In this document: piece after piece, positions 21,984 to 31,193 of the stretch
Numbering within the stretch: the stretch's first letter is position 1
Layout: each line of letters begins with the position of its first letter
The notes under the pieces: model-generated
What the model was told of the DNA's origin: nothing
Databases searched by the model: none
What the model saw: the letters and a program-made list of their open reading frames with translations, nothing else
Assembly (NCBI RefSeq): GCF_000164135.1
Contig: NZ_GG770554.1
Coordinates: forward strand, 280,167-344,166
Reading direction: 5' to 3'
Length of the DNA stretch: 64,000 nucleotides
Source: Mycobacterium parascrofulaceum ATCC BAA-614
Lineage (GTDB): Bacteria > Actinomycetota > Actinomycetes > Mycobacteriales > Mycobacteriaceae
Translations under genes and position numbers: made by a program

Positions 21984-22105
21984 CGCTCCAGTGTGCACGA
22001 CGCGCGAACGCGCACGTGAGGGCCGACGGCCGGGGAGAATTGCGGTGCCGAAATCGCTAGCGTTTGGCGGTATTCCGGACTCACTCAGCCGCGCGACGCG
22101 GGACG

Positions 22106-23446
22106 CTAGCTCGGGCCCGGGAGGCGCAGCACCAGCCGCGCGCCGCCCAGCGGGCTGCTTTCCAGTGCGGCGGTCCCGCGGTGGAGGTGGGCCTGTTGGG
22201 CCACCAACGCCAGCCCCAGCCCCGACCCGGAATGGGAGGCGGTCGACCCGCGGGAGAACCGCTCGAACACCACGTCGCGTTCGTCTTCGGGCACGCCGCT
22301 GCCGTTGTCGTCGATGGCGATTTCCACCCCGGCGCGGGAGCTGACGGCCGAGAGCTGGACCCGGGTCGCGCCGCCGTGTTTGACGGCATTCGCGATCGCG
22401 TTGTCCACGGCCAGGCGCAATCCCGCCGGCAATCCGACGATGATGCACGTAGGCGACGGCGCCAGTGACACGTCGAGATCGGGGTAGATGCGCATCGCGT
22501 CGTGGGCGGCGCGGTCGAGCAGCTCGGTGATGTCGACCGGCACGTGGTCGTCGGACGTCGAAAGTTCGCCCTGGGCCAACCGCTCGAGCGCGCTCAGGGT
22601 GGCCTCGATCCGCGACTGGGTGCGGATGACGTCGCTCAGCACCTCCTTGCGTTGGTCGTCGGACATGTCCAGGGTGGACAGCACCTCGAGGTTGGTGCGC
22701 ATCGCGGTGAGCGGGGTGCGCAGTTCGTGTGACGAGACGGCGGCGAAGTCGCGGGCCGACGCCAGCGCCTCCTTGGTCCGGATCTGCTCGTCCCAGATGC
22801 GCTGCAGCATGCCCCGCATGGCCTCGGCGATCTCGACGGCCTCGGTGGCACCGTGGACCTCGACGCGCGGTGCCTCGTCCCCGGCGTCGATCGACCGGGT
22901 CTGCTGCGCCAGCTGTTTGAACGGGCGCACCGCGAACGCGGCCAGCAGCCAGGCGAACACGGCCGCCGCGCCAATGGCGAAGCCGCAGATCAGCAGCACC
23001 CGCCGGTGCAGATTGTTGGTTTCGGCGAGGGTCGCGTCATACGTCGCCCCCACGGCCAGCGACGTGGGCTCCGGCGTGGGAATCTCGACCGTCCGCACCC
23101 GGTAGCGCACGCCTTTGACGTAGGCGTCCGCGTAGTCGACGTCCAGCTTGGGCAGCGTCACGTCGGAATTCGACTTGACGAGGTCGCCGCGCCGGACCGT
23201 CATGATGGCGTCGTTGTCGTTGGGGGAGCGGGGGATTTCGTCCAGCCCGCGCGGCAGGAACGGGATCGCGAAGCCCGCGGCCTCGTCGAGGCGCCGATCC
23301 AGCCGCTCCTTGCGGTCGTTGGTGATGCCCACCCAAACGACGACGCCGACGATCAGCACGGGAATCGCCGCGCCGATGACCGTCGCGACCACGACCCGGG
23401 CCCGCAGCGATGGCGTACGGGTCAAAATCCGGGAGAGAAAATTCAT
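22106..23446 (-). CDS. prrB: Sensor histidine kinase PrrB
   Basis: A 446-aa membrane sensor kinase and partner of PrrA. The first transmembrane helix is about residues 18-41 (VVVATVIGAAIPVLIVGVVV). An extracytoplasmic domain of about 100 residues follows, then the second helix around residues 150-170 (VLLICGFAIGAAAVFAWLLA) and a HAMP linker (VRPFKQLAQQTRSIDAGDE). The phospho-acceptor His is in FAAVSSHELRTPLTAMR. The ATP-binding lobe has NAIANAVKHGG (N box), DDNGSGVP (G1) and GSGLGLALV (G2). In M. tuberculosis the PrrAB pair is essential and is used early in macrophage infection and in nitrogen limitation. Separated from prrA by 16 bases. Confidence 0.96.
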   Translation of the reverse strand: MNFLSRILTRTPSLRARVVVATVIGAAIPVLIVGVVVWVGITNDRKERLDRRLDEAAGFAIPFLPRGLDEIPRSPNDNDAIMTVRRGDLVKSNSDVTLPKLDVDYADAYVKGVRYRVRTVEIPTPEPTSLAVGATYDATLAETNNLHRRVLLICGFAIGAAAVFAWLLAAFAVRPFKQLAQQTRSIDAGDEAPRVEVHGATEAVEIAEAMRGMLQRIWDEQIRTKEALASARDFAAVSSHELRTPLTAMRTNLEVLSTLDMSDDQRKEVLSDVIRTQSRIEATLSALERLAQGELSTSDDHVPVDITELLDRAAHDAMRIYPDLDVSLAPSPTCIIVGLPAGLRLAVDNAIANAVKHGGATRVQLSAVSSRAGVEIAIDDNGSGVPEDERDVVFERFSRGSTASHSGSGLGLALVAQQAHLHRGTAALESSPLGGARLVLRLPGPS

Positions 23447-23462
23447 CGACCGCTCGACCTGG

Positions 23463-24173
23463 TTACTGCATACGGAGGACGAACCCTACTCCGCGGACGG
23501 TGTGCAGCAGCCGGGGACCGCCATTGGCCTCCAGCTTGCGGCGCAGGTATCCGATGAACACGTCGACGACGTTGGTGTCCGCGGCGAAGTCGTAACCCCA
23601 CACCAATTCCAGCAGCTGCGCGCGGGACAGCACCGCGGTCTTGTGCTCGGCGAGCACCGCCAGCAGGTCGAATTCGCGCTTGGTGAGGTCGACGTCGACA
23701 CCGTTGACCCTCGCGCGCCGGCCGGGGATGTCCACCTCCAGCGGACCCACCGTGATGGTTTCCGACGAAGAGGTCGCGGTCGCGCCGCGGCGGCGCAGCA
23801 GCGCCTTCACGCGCGCGACAAGCTCCGCGAGTACGAACGGTTTGACCAGGTAATCGTCGGCACCGGCCTCGAGCCCGGCCACCCGGTCGTCGACCGAACT
23901 GCGGGCGGACAGCACGCAGACCGGCACGTCGTTGTCCATCGCCCGCAGCGCCGTGACCACGCTGACGCCGTCCAGCACCGGCATGTTGATGTCGAGCACG
24001 ATCGCGTCCGGCCGGGTCTCGGTGGCGCTGCGCAAGGCCTCGGCGCCGTCGACCGCGGTCGACACCTCGAATCCGGACAGCCGCAGGCCGCGTTCCAACG
24101 ACGCGAGCACATCGGAGTCGTCGTCGACGACCAAGACGCGAGGTGAGGTCCCGCCAGTGTCCATGCCGCCCAT
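23463..24173 (-). CDS. prrA: Response regulator PrrA
   Basis: A 236-aa OmpR/PhoB-type response regulator. The receiver domain has the acidic pair in LVVDDDSD, the phospho-acceptor Asp61 in [11 protein letters not shown], Ser in CVLSARSS, and Lys in DYLVKPF. The winged-helix effector domain covers about residues 140-236: [20 protein letters not shown], then LLELVWGYD and the recognition segment [17 protein letters not shown] 24173 (MGGMDTGG) gives the product length known from M. tuberculosis. It is the first gene of the prrA-prrB operon; the 177-base upstream gap is likely to hold its autoregulated promoter, but I do not recognise a binding box. Confidence 0.97.
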   Translation of the reverse strand: MGGMDTGGTSPRVLVVDDDSDVLASLERGLRLSGFEVSTAVDGAEALRSATETRPDAIVLDINMPVLDGVSVVTALRAMDNDVPVCVLSARSSVDDRVAGLEAGADDYLVKPFVLAELVARVKALLRRRGATATSSSETITVGPLEVDIPGRRARVNGVDVDLTKREFDLLAVLAEHKTAVLSRAQLLELVWGYDFAADTNVVDVFIGYLRRKLEANGGPRLLHTVRGVGFVLRMQ

Positions 24174-24350
24174 TTTGCCTGATTGTCGATCGCGGTGGTG
24201 CCCTGGAGGGGTCGGCGACACCTAAAAGGTTACGTTTTCGACGCTGGGCCGCGACTGCGCGGTGTTAGGGCCCCGCCGGCGCCGAAACGGCTGGCGTGCA
24301 GCGGGATTCGCCGGTCCGGACGAGTCATGTTGGGCCCGTGCGTCTTCGGG

Positions 24351-25490
24351 TCATTCGGTGCCGAGCCCGCTCAGTCGCAGCGCGAGCTGACGCCGCACCG
24401 CCGGGACCCCCGCGGCCAGGCGTATTCCGGCGTTGCGGAGGGGCCGCAGCGGGCGGGGCAGGGTCGAGACCCGGGTCAGGCGTCCAGTGAGTTTCAGCAC
24501 CCGCTCGGCACGCCGGCGCTGCGCGGCGCTGTAGGCGTCCAGCGCGGCGTCCGGCCCGCCCGCCAGGACCTCGGCGAGCGCCCCGGCCAGCGCCGCGGCG
24601 TCGGTGATCCCGAGGTTCATGCCCTGCCCGCCGGCCGGGCTGTGCACGTGGGCCGCGTCGCCGGCGAGCAGCAACCGGCCGGCCCGGTAGGTGTCGGCCA
24701 CGCGGTGATGGATCTGGAACCGGGATCCCCACACCAGCTCGGTGACGGTGGTTTGCCCCGGCCCGAACCCCCGGGCATCCAGTAGCGCCTGCACGAACTC
24801 CGCGGACGGCTGCGGTGGCGCGTCGGCGGTCGGCGCGACGACGCGGAAGATGTCCCCGGGCAGCGGCGCCAGCACCGCCAGGCCGTCCTTGGCGTAGAAC
24901 AGGATCACTTCGTGGCGGGGCACCTCCCCGGTCACTCGCACGTCGGCGAGCGTGAAGGACTCGGCGAATTCCCCGCCGGCGAAACCGATCCCGGCTTGCG
25001 CGCGAACCGTGCTGTGCATGCCGTCCGCCCCGACGACATAACCGGCCCGGATGGTGTCGCCGTCGTCGAACGTCGCCGTGACGCCGCTCGCGTCCTGGGT
25101 GACTCGGCTCAGCACCTTGGGGCGCACGACGTCGCCGCCCAGTTCACCGAGCCGCTCCAGCAGCAGCCGCTCGGTGTCGGCCTGGGACAGCATCAGCGTG
25201 TAGGGATGGTCGGTCGGCAGCTCGCTGAAGTCGACGGGGATCAAGATGCGCCGGCCCTGCCGCATGGTGAACCGCGGCGCGATCAGCCCCGCCTTGATCA
25301 TCCGCCGGGACACGTCCAGCTCTTCGAGCACCTCGAGGGTGCGGGCGTTGACGGCGGCGGCGCGGGACGTGTTTGCGCCCGCCGCCATCTTGTCGACCAG
25401 CACCGCCCGAATCCCGCGGTCGAGCAACGCGGCGGCCAGCGTGAGGCCGGTGGGCCCCGCGCCTACCACCAGGACATCGGTGTCTTTCAT
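24351..25490 (-). CDS. FAD-dependent aromatic-ring monooxygenase-like protein
   Basis: A 379-aa flavoprotein of the p-hydroxybenzoate hydroxylase (UbiH/PheA) superfamily. The N-terminal Rossmann motif is VLVVGAGPTGLTLAAALLDRG. The middle DG motif is YVVGADGMHSTVRAQAG. The C-terminal GD motif is RLLLAGDAAHVHSPAGGQGMN, the FAD ribityl contact. The thioredoxin-like C-terminal domain of the longer subgroup is absent, so this is the short form. The substrate is likely an aromatic or polyketide compound, not defined here. It is divergent from a TetR gene with repeated operators, so it is probably repressed until an inducer is present. Confidence 0.93.
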   Translation of the reverse strand: MKDTDVLVVGAGPTGLTLAAALLDRGIRAVLVDKMAAGANTSRAAAVNARTLEVLEELDVSRRMIKAGLIAPRFTMRQGRRILIPVDFSELPTDHPYTLMLSQADTERLLLERLGELGGDVVRPKVLSRVTQDASGVTATFDDGDTIRAGYVVGADGMHSTVRAQAGIGFAGGEFAESFTLADVRVTGEVPRHEVILFYAKDGLAVLAPLPGDIFRVVAPTADAPPQPSAEFVQALLDARGFGPGQTTVTELVWGSRFQIHHRVADTYRAGRLLLAGDAAHVHSPAGGQGMNLGITDAAALAGALAEVLAGGPDAALDAYSAAQRRRAERVLKLTGRLTRVSTLPRPLRPLRNAGIRLAAGVPAVRRQLALRLSGLGTE

Positions 25491-25516
25491 GGCCCGCTCC
25501 CCTCTCTGACGCCTTA

Positions 25517-25590
25517 GTCAACGCTTGTTGGCATAACCCATGCTCGCGCGCCGACCGAGCTATGTCAACACTTGTTGGCCTACAATTGTT
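25517..25590. promoter_or_regulatory. Repeated TetR operators between the monooxygenase and tetR
   Basis: GTCAACGCTTGTTGGC (25517-25532) and GTCAACACTTGTTGGC (25564-25579) differ at one base. Each holds the palindrome CAACA/G-N2-TGTTG. A third, shorter copy, CAATTGTTGGC (25583-25593), runs into the tetR start. The arrangement between divergent genes is typical of TetR control of itself and its neighbour. Confidence 0.75.
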
Positions 25591-25593
25591 GGC

Positions 25594-26145
25594 ATGAGAC
25601 GGTCGTCTGACGACACCAAGGCGGCGATCCTGGCGGCGGCCCGCGAGCGGTTCGGCGCGGTGGGCTTTCAGGGCGCGACGATCCGGGCGATCGCCGCCGA
25701 CGCGGGGATCGATCCCGCGATGGTCATGCGGTACTACGGCAGCAAGGACAGGCTGTTCGCGGCGGCGGCCGAGTTCGACCTGCGGTTTCCCGACCTGGCC
25801 GCGATCGACCCCGCGCAGGTAGGGCCGTCGATGGTCCGGCACTTTCTCGAACGCTGGGAGGGTGACGAGGCGCTGGTGATCCTGCTGCGGTCCAGCGCCA
25901 CCAACGGGGAAGCGGCGCAGCGGATGCAAGAGATCTTCGGCAGCCAGATCCAGCCGTTGGTGGCCGCCTTCGTCGCGCCGCAGGACTCCGGTGTGCGGGC
26001 CGGGCTGATCGCGACTCAGATCCTGGGAATGGCCTTGTGCCGCTTCGTGTTACGCCTGCCCCCGGTCGTCGAGATGACGCGGGACGAGATCGTCGACTGG
26101 CTGGGCCCGACCATTCAGCGCTACCTGGGGCTGCCGGAAGGCTGA
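25594..26145 (+). CDS. TetR-family transcriptional repressor
   Basis: A 183-aa regulator. The N-terminal helix-turn-helix covers about residues 9-55: TKAAILAAARERFGAVGFQG, TIRAIAADAGIDPAMVMRYY and GSKDRLFAAA. The C-terminal ligand-binding domain matches the TetR_C_33-like subgroup (VRHFLERWEGDEALVILLRS; GLIATQILGMALCRFVLRLP). Residue-level ligand prediction is not possible. ATG 25594 is chosen because the HTH begins nearby and the third operator copy lies at the start; the longer frame from 25540 overlaps the operators. It is divergent from the FAD monooxygenase, and the operators flanking its start suggest autoregulation. Confidence 0.93.
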   Translation: MRRSSDDTKAAILAAARERFGAVGFQGATIRAIAADAGIDPAMVMRYYGSKDRLFAAAAEFDLRFPDLAAIDPAQVGPSMVRHFLERWEGDEALVILLRSSATNGEAAQRMQEIFGSQIQPLVAAFVAPQDSGVRAGLIATQILGMALCRFVLRLPPVVEMTRDEIVDWLGPTIQRYLGLPEG

Positions 26146-26242
26146 CTCACCAGAGATAAACCACGGTGGCGTTCTGCGGCGCGTCGTCGCAGCCGATTAT
26201 GTGTCGCGGAAGCGGACGGGGGTGGACGAGAGCGGCCGGCGC

Positions 26243-27700
26243 TCAGGGCAATCCGATGCGCCGGTAGCGGCGCAGCCGGGTGGTCAGCCGCTCGCCGGCG
26301 GGTAATGCGCGCAGCGCGTGCACCTCGGCGGCGATGGCGCGCGAGACCCGCTGGCAGAACTCCATCGGCTCGTCGGCGGCGTCGGGACGCTCCGACACGA
26401 TGGCGTCGACGATGCCCGACCTCAGCAGGTCGAGCGACCGAATGCCTTGCGCCGCAGCAAGTTCAGCGGCGTGCGCGGTGTCGCGGAAGACGATCGCGCT
26501 GGCGCCTTCCGGCGGAAGCGGCGCCAGCCAGCCGTGCAGGGCGCACAGCACCCGGTCGGCGGGCACCATCGCCAGCGCCGGCCCGCCGCTGCCCTGGCCG
26601 AGCAGCACCGACACCGTCGGGGTGTCCAGGGTGACCAGCTCGGCCAGGCACTGGGCGATCTGACCGGCCAGCCCGCCCTCTTCGGCCTCGGCGGACAGCG
26701 CGGGGCCGGCGGTGTCGATCACCAGCACCAGCGGCAGGCACAGCTCGGCGGCCAGCGCCATGCCGCGGCGGGCCTCGCGCAGCGACGCCGGCCCCATCAC
26801 CCCGCCCGTCAGCCGCTGTTGCCCGAGCACCACCGCCGGCTGACCCGCGAGACGCGCCAGGGCCAACAGCGTCGTCGCTCTCCCCGCCAGCAGCACCTGA
26901 TCGGTGGCGCCGTGGCGCAGCAGCAGCCCGACGCCCGGCCGGTCCGGGCGGCGCGAGGCGACCACCGAGTCCCATGCCGGCACGTCGGGTATCGGTTCGG
27001 GCGGCGGCGCGGGCGGCAAAGCCGCTGGCGGGTCGGCGATGACGGTCAGCGCACGATCGAGCATCCCGCGCAGCTCGCCGACCGGGACGACGCCGTCGAT
27101 CACGCCATGCCGCTGCAGGTTCTCCGCCGTCTGGACGCCTTCGGGGAACGGCTCGCCGTAGAGCAGCTGGTACACCCGCGGCCCGAGGAAGCCGATCAGC
27201 GCGCCGGGCTCGGCGAGCGTGACATGACCCAGCGATCCCCACGACGCGAACACCCCACCGGTGGTCGGATTTCGCAGGTAGACCAGGTAGGGCAGGTGGG
27301 CCTGCTTGTGCAGGCGGACGGCCGCGGCGATCTTCACCATCTGCAGGAAGGCGACCGTGCCCTCCTGCATGCGGGTGCCGCCGGAACTCGGCGACGCCAG
27401 CAACGGCAGCCCCTCGTCGGTCGCTCGCTGCACCGCGGCGGTGATCCGTTCGGCCGCCGCCACGCCGATCGAACCGCCGAGAAAGCCGAACTCGCACACC
27501 ACGACCGCCACTCGGCGCCCGAAGATGCGGCCCTCGCCGGTCAGCACCGATTCGTCCAGGCCGGTGGCCGCCCGCGCGTCGGCCAGCTCGCGTGCATACG
27601 CCTCGCTGACCGGCACGGCGAGCGGCTCGCTGTCCCAGCGGGCGAAGGAGCCCTCGTCCAGCACCGCGTCCCGCAACTGAGCAGCCGTGATACGACTCAC
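26243..27700 (-). CDS. accD3: Acyl-CoA carboxylase carboxyltransferase subunit AccD3
   Basis: A 485-aa carboxyltransferase (beta) subunit that moves the carboxyl group from carboxybiotin to an acyl-CoA. It has the two crotonase-fold halves: N-domain [31 protein letters not shown] and [21 protein letters not shown]-domain [39 protein letters not shown] and [17 protein letters not shown]. It lacks the zinc-ribbon of the E. coli type. Alpha and biotin-carrier subunits are not in this window, as usual for mycobacterial AccD paralogues. The substrate of AccD3 is not firmly established. It starts only 27 bases from echA6 in the opposite direction. Confidence 0.94.
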   Translation of the reverse strand: MSRITAAQLRDAVLDEGSFARWDSEPLAVPVSEAYARELADARAATGLDESVLTGEGRIFGRRVAVVVCEFGFLGGSIGVAAAERITAAVQRATDEGLPLLASPSSGGTRMQEGTVAFLQMVKIAAAVRLHKQAHLPYLVYLRNPTTGGVFASWGSLGHVTLAEPGALIGFLGPRVYQLLYGEPFPEGVQTAENLQRHGVIDGVVPVGELRGMLDRALTVIADPPAALPPAPPPEPIPDVPAWDSVVASRRPDRPGVGLLLRHGATDQVLLAGRATTLLALARLAGQPAVVLGQQRLTGGVMGPASLREARRGMALAAELCLPLVLVIDTAGPALSAEAEEGGLAGQIAQCLAELVTLDTPTVSVLLGQGSGGPALAMVPADRVLCALHGWLAPLPPEGASAIVFRDTAHAAELAAAQGIRSLDLLRSGIVDAIVSERPDAADEPMEFCQRVSRAIAAEVHALRALPAGERLTTRLRRYRRIGLP

Positions 27701-27727
27701 GACACGAGGCTATATAGGGTGGCTGCC
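27701..27727. promoter_or_regulatory. 27-base divergent promoter of accD3 and echA6
   Basis: The gap includes GGCTATATAGGGTGG. TATATA can serve as a -10 element in both directions. With so little room, both mRNAs are probably leaderless or nearly so, and the -35 regions lie inside the opposite gene. Neither start has a Shine-Dalgarno sequence, which agrees. Confidence 0.5.
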
Positions 27728-28459
27728 ATGATCGGTGTTACCCGGGCCGAAGCCGTGCTGACCCTCGAGCTGCAGCGCCCCGAGCGCCGCAACGCGCTGA
27801 ATTCCGAGCTCGTCGAGGAGCTGCGGGAGGCCTTCCAGAAGGCGAGCGACGGCACCGTCCGGGCCATCGTGCTGACCGGCCAGGGCACGGCCTTCTGCGC
27901 CGGCGCGGACCTGAGCGGCGACGCGTTCGCCGCCGACTACCCCGACCGGCTCATCGAGCTGCACAAGCTGATGGATGCCACGCTGATCCCGGTGATCGGC
28001 GCCATCAACGGTCCCGCGATCGGCGCGGGCCTGCAGCTGGCGATGCGATGCGACCTGAGGGTCGTCGCGCCCGAGGCGTTCTTTCAATTCCCCACCTCCA
28101 AATACGGGCTGGCGCTGGATAACTGGAGCATCCGCCGGCTGTCCTCGCTGGTGGGTCACGGCCGGGCCAGCGCGATGTTGCTGACCGCGGAGAAGCTGAC
28201 GCCCGAGGTGGCGCTGCAAACCGGAATGGCCAACCGCATCGGGACGCTGGCCGACGCGCAGTCCTGGGCCGCCGAGATCGCCGACCTGGCGCCGCTGGCC
28301 ATCCAGCACGCCAAACGGGTGCTCAACGATGACGGCGCCATGGACGACTCGTTGCCGGAACACAAGGAGCTCTTCGACAAGGCCTGGAAGAGCCAGGACG
28401 TCATCGAGGCGCAGGTCGCCCGCATCGAGAAGCGACCGCCGAAGTTCCAGGGGGCCTGA
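27728..28459 (+). CDS. echA6: EchA6 crotonase-fold acyl-CoA-binding protein
   Basis: A 243-aa crotonase-family protein matching M. tuberculosis EchA6 (Rv0905) in length and context. Oxyanion-hole residues are in [13 protein letters not shown] and [41 protein letters not shown] replaces the Glu-bearing loop of active hydratases, consistent with EchA6 being described as a non-catalytic shuttle of fatty acyl-CoA for mycolate (FAS-II) synthesis. A hydrophobic acyl pocket is expected. Located five bases before the metallo-hydrolase gene, so probably one operon with it. Divergent from accD3, suggesting a common lipid-biosynthesis theme. Confidence 0.94.
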   Translation: MIGVTRAEAVLTLELQRPERRNALNSELVEELREAFQKASDGTVRAIVLTGQGTAFCAGADLSGDAFAADYPDRLIELHKLMDATLIPVIGAINGPAIGAGLQLAMRCDLRVVAPEAFFQFPTSKYGLALDNWSIRRLSSLVGHGRASAMLLTAEKLTPEVALQTGMANRIGTLADAQSWAAEIADLAPLAIQHAKRVLNDDGAMDDSLPEHKELFDKAWKSQDVIEAQVARIEKRPPKFQGA

Positions 28460-28464
28460 GCGTC

Positions 28465-29577
28465 ATGTTGCGGGGGGCCTTGCGACTGGCCGCCGGTACG
28501 GCATCGCTGGCGGCCGGCAGTTGGTTGGTGCGGGCCCTGCACGGCGCGCCGGCGGCCCTCGGCGCCCACCCCTCGGCGATCAGGGCGGCGGCGCAGGGAT
28601 CACCGAACTACCGCGACGGCGTGTTCGTCAACCTCGACCCCGCTTCCGCTTTCACGATGGATCGCGAGGAGATGCGGCTGGTCGCCTGGGAGTTGATCGG
28701 CAACCGGGGCGTGAGCCGGCCGCCGGCGCCGATCCCGTTGGCCGCACCGGCGATCTTCGACGGCGACCCCGCCCGGCTCGCCGTCAGCTGGTTCGGGCAC
28801 TCCACGGCGCTGCTGGAGATCGACGGCTACCGGGTGCTGACCGACCCGGTGTGGAGCGATCGATGCTCACCGTCGGACATCGTCGGGCCGCAGCGACTGC
28901 ACCCGCCGCCGGTGCAATTGGAGGGGCTGCCCGCCGTCGACGCCGTGGTGATCAGCCACGACCACTACGACCACCTCGACATCGACACGGTGATGGCGCT
29001 GGCCCGCACGCAGCGAGCCCCGTTCTTCGTGCCGCTCGGTGTCGGCGCCCACCTGCGCGCATGGGGGATACCCGAGCACCGCATCGTCGAACTGGACTGG
29101 GAGCAGAGCGCCCAGGTGGACGAGCTCACCGTGACTTGCATGCCGGCGCGCCACTTTTCGGGCCGCTTCCTCGACCGCAACACCACCCTGTGGGCGTCAT
29201 GGGCGTTCACCGGCCCGAACCGCCGCGCGTATTTCGGTGGAGACACCGGCTATACCAAGAGCTTCGCGCGGATCGGCGCCGACCACGGGCCGTTCGACCT
29301 CACCTTGTTGCCGATCGGCGCCTACAACACCGCGTGGCCCGACGTCCACATGAACCCCGAGGAGGCCGTCCGGGCCCACCTCGACCTCACCGACGACGGA
29401 CTGCTCGTTCCGATCCACTGGGGAACGTTCCGGCTGGCCCCCCACCCGTGGGCCGAGCCGGTTGAGCGCCTGCTCGCCGCCGCGGAACCCGAACAGGTCA
29501 AAGTCGCGGTGCCCACCCCGGGTCAACGCGTCGATCCCGCGGCGCCCGTGAAGGCCAACCCCTGGTGGCGGTTCTGA
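28465..29577 (+). CDS. Metallo-beta-lactamase-fold hydrolase (NAPE-PLD/UlaG-like), Rv0906 type
   Basis: A 370-aa metallohydrolase. The zinc motif SHDHYDHLDIDT (HxHxDH, around residue 171) is intact. Further ligands are probable in MPARHFSGR and FGGDTGYTK, and the last His may be PIHWGTFRL. RYLTDPVWSD-like residues (VLTDPVWSDRCSP) are typical of the NAPE-phospholipase D-like branch, so a phospholipid or acyl-amide substrate is plausible. The hydrophobic N-terminus (LRLAAGTASLAAGSWLVRAL) could be a signal anchor. It starts five bases after echA6, implying co-transcription. The M. tuberculosis homologue is an outer-membrane-lipid-related hypothetical; the substrate is unproven. Confidence 0.9.
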   Translation: MLRGALRLAAGTASLAAGSWLVRALHGAPAALGAHPSAIRAAAQGSPNYRDGVFVNLDPASAFTMDREEMRLVAWELIGNRGVSRPPAPIPLAAPAIFDGDPARLAVSWFGHSTALLEIDGYRVLTDPVWSDRCSPSDIVGPQRLHPPPVQLEGLPAVDAVVISHDHYDHLDIDTVMALARTQRAPFFVPLGVGAHLRAWGIPEHRIVELDWEQSAQVDELTVTCMPARHFSGRFLDRNTTLWASWAFTGPNRRAYFGGDTGYTKSFARIGADHGPFDLTLLPIGAYNTAWPDVHMNPEEAVRAHLDLTDDGLLVPIHWGTFRLAPHPWAEPVERLLAAAEPEQVKVAVPTPGQRVDPAAPVKANPWWRF

Positions 29578-29615
29578 TCCGGGGTTCGGCAACGCGCCCA
29601 CGTTAGAGTTCGGCC

Positions 29616-31193
29616 ATGACGAAACGCGCGGCCGCGGCCGCTGTCACCGTGCTGCTCGGCATCACAGGGTGTGGGCCCGCGCAACCGGTGTCCAGGCCGC
29701 CCGCACTCTCTGACGCACCGCCCAACGAGGTGTCCGGTCTCGCCATCCCCGCCGGCCGCATCGACGACGCCGTCGCGAAGGTCGACGGCCTGGTCGACGA
29801 CCTGATGAAGAGCACGGGCGTCCCGGGGATGGCCGTGGCCATCGTCCACGGCGGAAAGGTGCTGTACGCCAAGGGCTTCGGCGTCAAGGACGTAAGCAGG
29901 GGACGCGGGCAGGACAACAAGGTGGACGCCGACACCGTCTTCCAGTTGGCGTCGGTGTCCAAATCGGTCGGAGCCACGGTGGTCGCGCACGAAGTCACCG
30001 ACAACGTCGTCGCCTGGGACACGCCGGTCGCGGCCAAGCTGCCCTGGTTCACCCTGGGCGATCCCTACGTCAGCGGCCATGTGACCATCGCCGACCTGTA
30101 TTCGCACCGGTCGGGGCTGCCCGACCACGCCGGCGACAAACTCGAGGATCTGGGCTACGGCCGTCGGCAGACCCTCGAACGCCTGAAGTACCTGCCGCTG
30201 GCGCCGTTTCGAGTCAGCTACGCCTACACCAACTACGGCGTGACCGCCGCCGCCGAAGCGGTGGCCGCCGCGGCGGGCAAGCCATGGGAAGACCTTTCCG
30301 ACGAGGCGCTCTACCGCCCCCTGGGGATGACGTCGACCAGTTCGCGCTTCGCGGACTTCGTCGCAAGACCCAACCACGCGGTCAACCACGTCAAGGTCGG
30401 CGACAAGTGGGAGGCCCGGCTTCAGCGCGACCCCGATCCCCAATCCCCCGCCGGCGGCGTGAGCTCGTCGGTCGATGACATGGCCCGCTGGCTGATGATG
30501 TTGCTGGGCAACGGAACTTACAACGGCCGGCGGATCGTCGCCCCGGAAGCCTTGCTGCCCGCCACCAGCCCGCAGATGGTCTCGTCGCCGGCGAAGACAC
30601 CCAAGGCGCGCACCGGGTTCTACGGATACGGCTTCAACGCGTCGGTCGACTCCTCGGGACGCACCGAATACAGTCATTCCGGCGCCTTCGCTCTGGGGGC
30701 CGCGACCAACTTCGTCGTGATGCCCGCGGAGGACCTGGGCATCATCGCGCTGACCAACGGTGCCCCCTACGGCATCCCCGAAACGCTGACCGCCCAATTC
30801 ATGGATCTCGTTCAGTACGGCCAGATCCGCGAGGATTGGGGCGCCCTGTACCAGAAGGCGATCGGCTGGCTGAACAACCCGGAGGGCTCGCTGGTCGGCA
30901 AGCAGCCACCGGCCAACCCCGCCCCGGCCCGGCCGCTGCGCGACTACGCCGGCGTCTACGCCAGCGACTACTGGGGCCCGGCCGTCGTCACCGAACACGA
31001 TGGCACCCTGCAATTGGCGATGGGTCCGAAGAACCGGACGGTCACCCTGACGCACTGGGACGGCGACACCTTCACCTTCGGATTGACCGACGAAAACGCG
31101 CCGCCCGGAACGGTTTCCAAAGCGGTATTTTTCGGCGCGACGCTGAACCTGGAGTACTACGACTCGGACAAGCTGGGAACGTTCACCCGATGA
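29616..31193 (+). CDS. Serine beta-lactamase-like lipoprotein hydrolase, Rv0907 type
   Basis: A 525-aa class C beta-lactamase/penicillin-binding-like hydrolase. The N-terminus has a signal with lipobox ITGC (Cys19), so it is a probable lipoprotein. Motif 1 is SVSKS (nucleophile Ser and general-base Lys). Motif 2 is YTNYG (Tyr-x-Asn). A third-motif equivalent HSG is in [11 protein letters not shown] beta-sandwich domain of about 110 residues follows the catalytic domain ([16 protein letters not shown]). Substrate unknown; esterase or peptidase activity on envelope material is plausible. It ends in ATGA overlap with ctpE, so the genes are coupled. Corresponds to Rv0907. Confidence 0.93.
   Translation: MTKRAAAAAVTVLLGITGCGPAQPVSRPPALSDAPPNEVSGLAIPAGRIDDAVAKVDGLVDDLMKSTGVPGMAVAIVHGGKVLYAKGFGVKDVSRGRGQDNKVDADTVFQLASVSKSVGATVVAHEVTDNVVAWDTPVAAKLPWFTLGDPYVSGHVTIADLYSHRSGLPDHAGDKLEDLGYGRRQTLERLKYLPLAPFRVSYAYTNYGVTAAAEAVAAAAGKPWEDLSDEALYRPLGMTSTSSRFADFVARPNHAVNHVKVGDKWEARLQRDPDPQSPAGGVSSSVDDMARWLMMLLGNGTYNGRRIVAPEALLPATSPQMVSSPAKTPKARTGFYGYGFNASVDSSGRTEYSHSGAFALGAATNFVVMPAEDLGIIALTNGAPYGIPETLTAQFMDLVQYGQIREDWGALYQKAIGWLNNPEGSLVGKQPPANPAPARPLRDYAGVYASDYWGPAVVTEHDGTLQLAMGPKNRTVTLTHWDGDTFTFGLTDENAPPGTVSKAVFFGATLNLEYYDSDKLGTFTR

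Noticed and set aside
26318..28459. 713-codon plus-strand frame across accD3 and echA6
   Set aside because: It is antisense to accD3 and joins in frame with the true echA6 at the end; only the echA6 part is supported.
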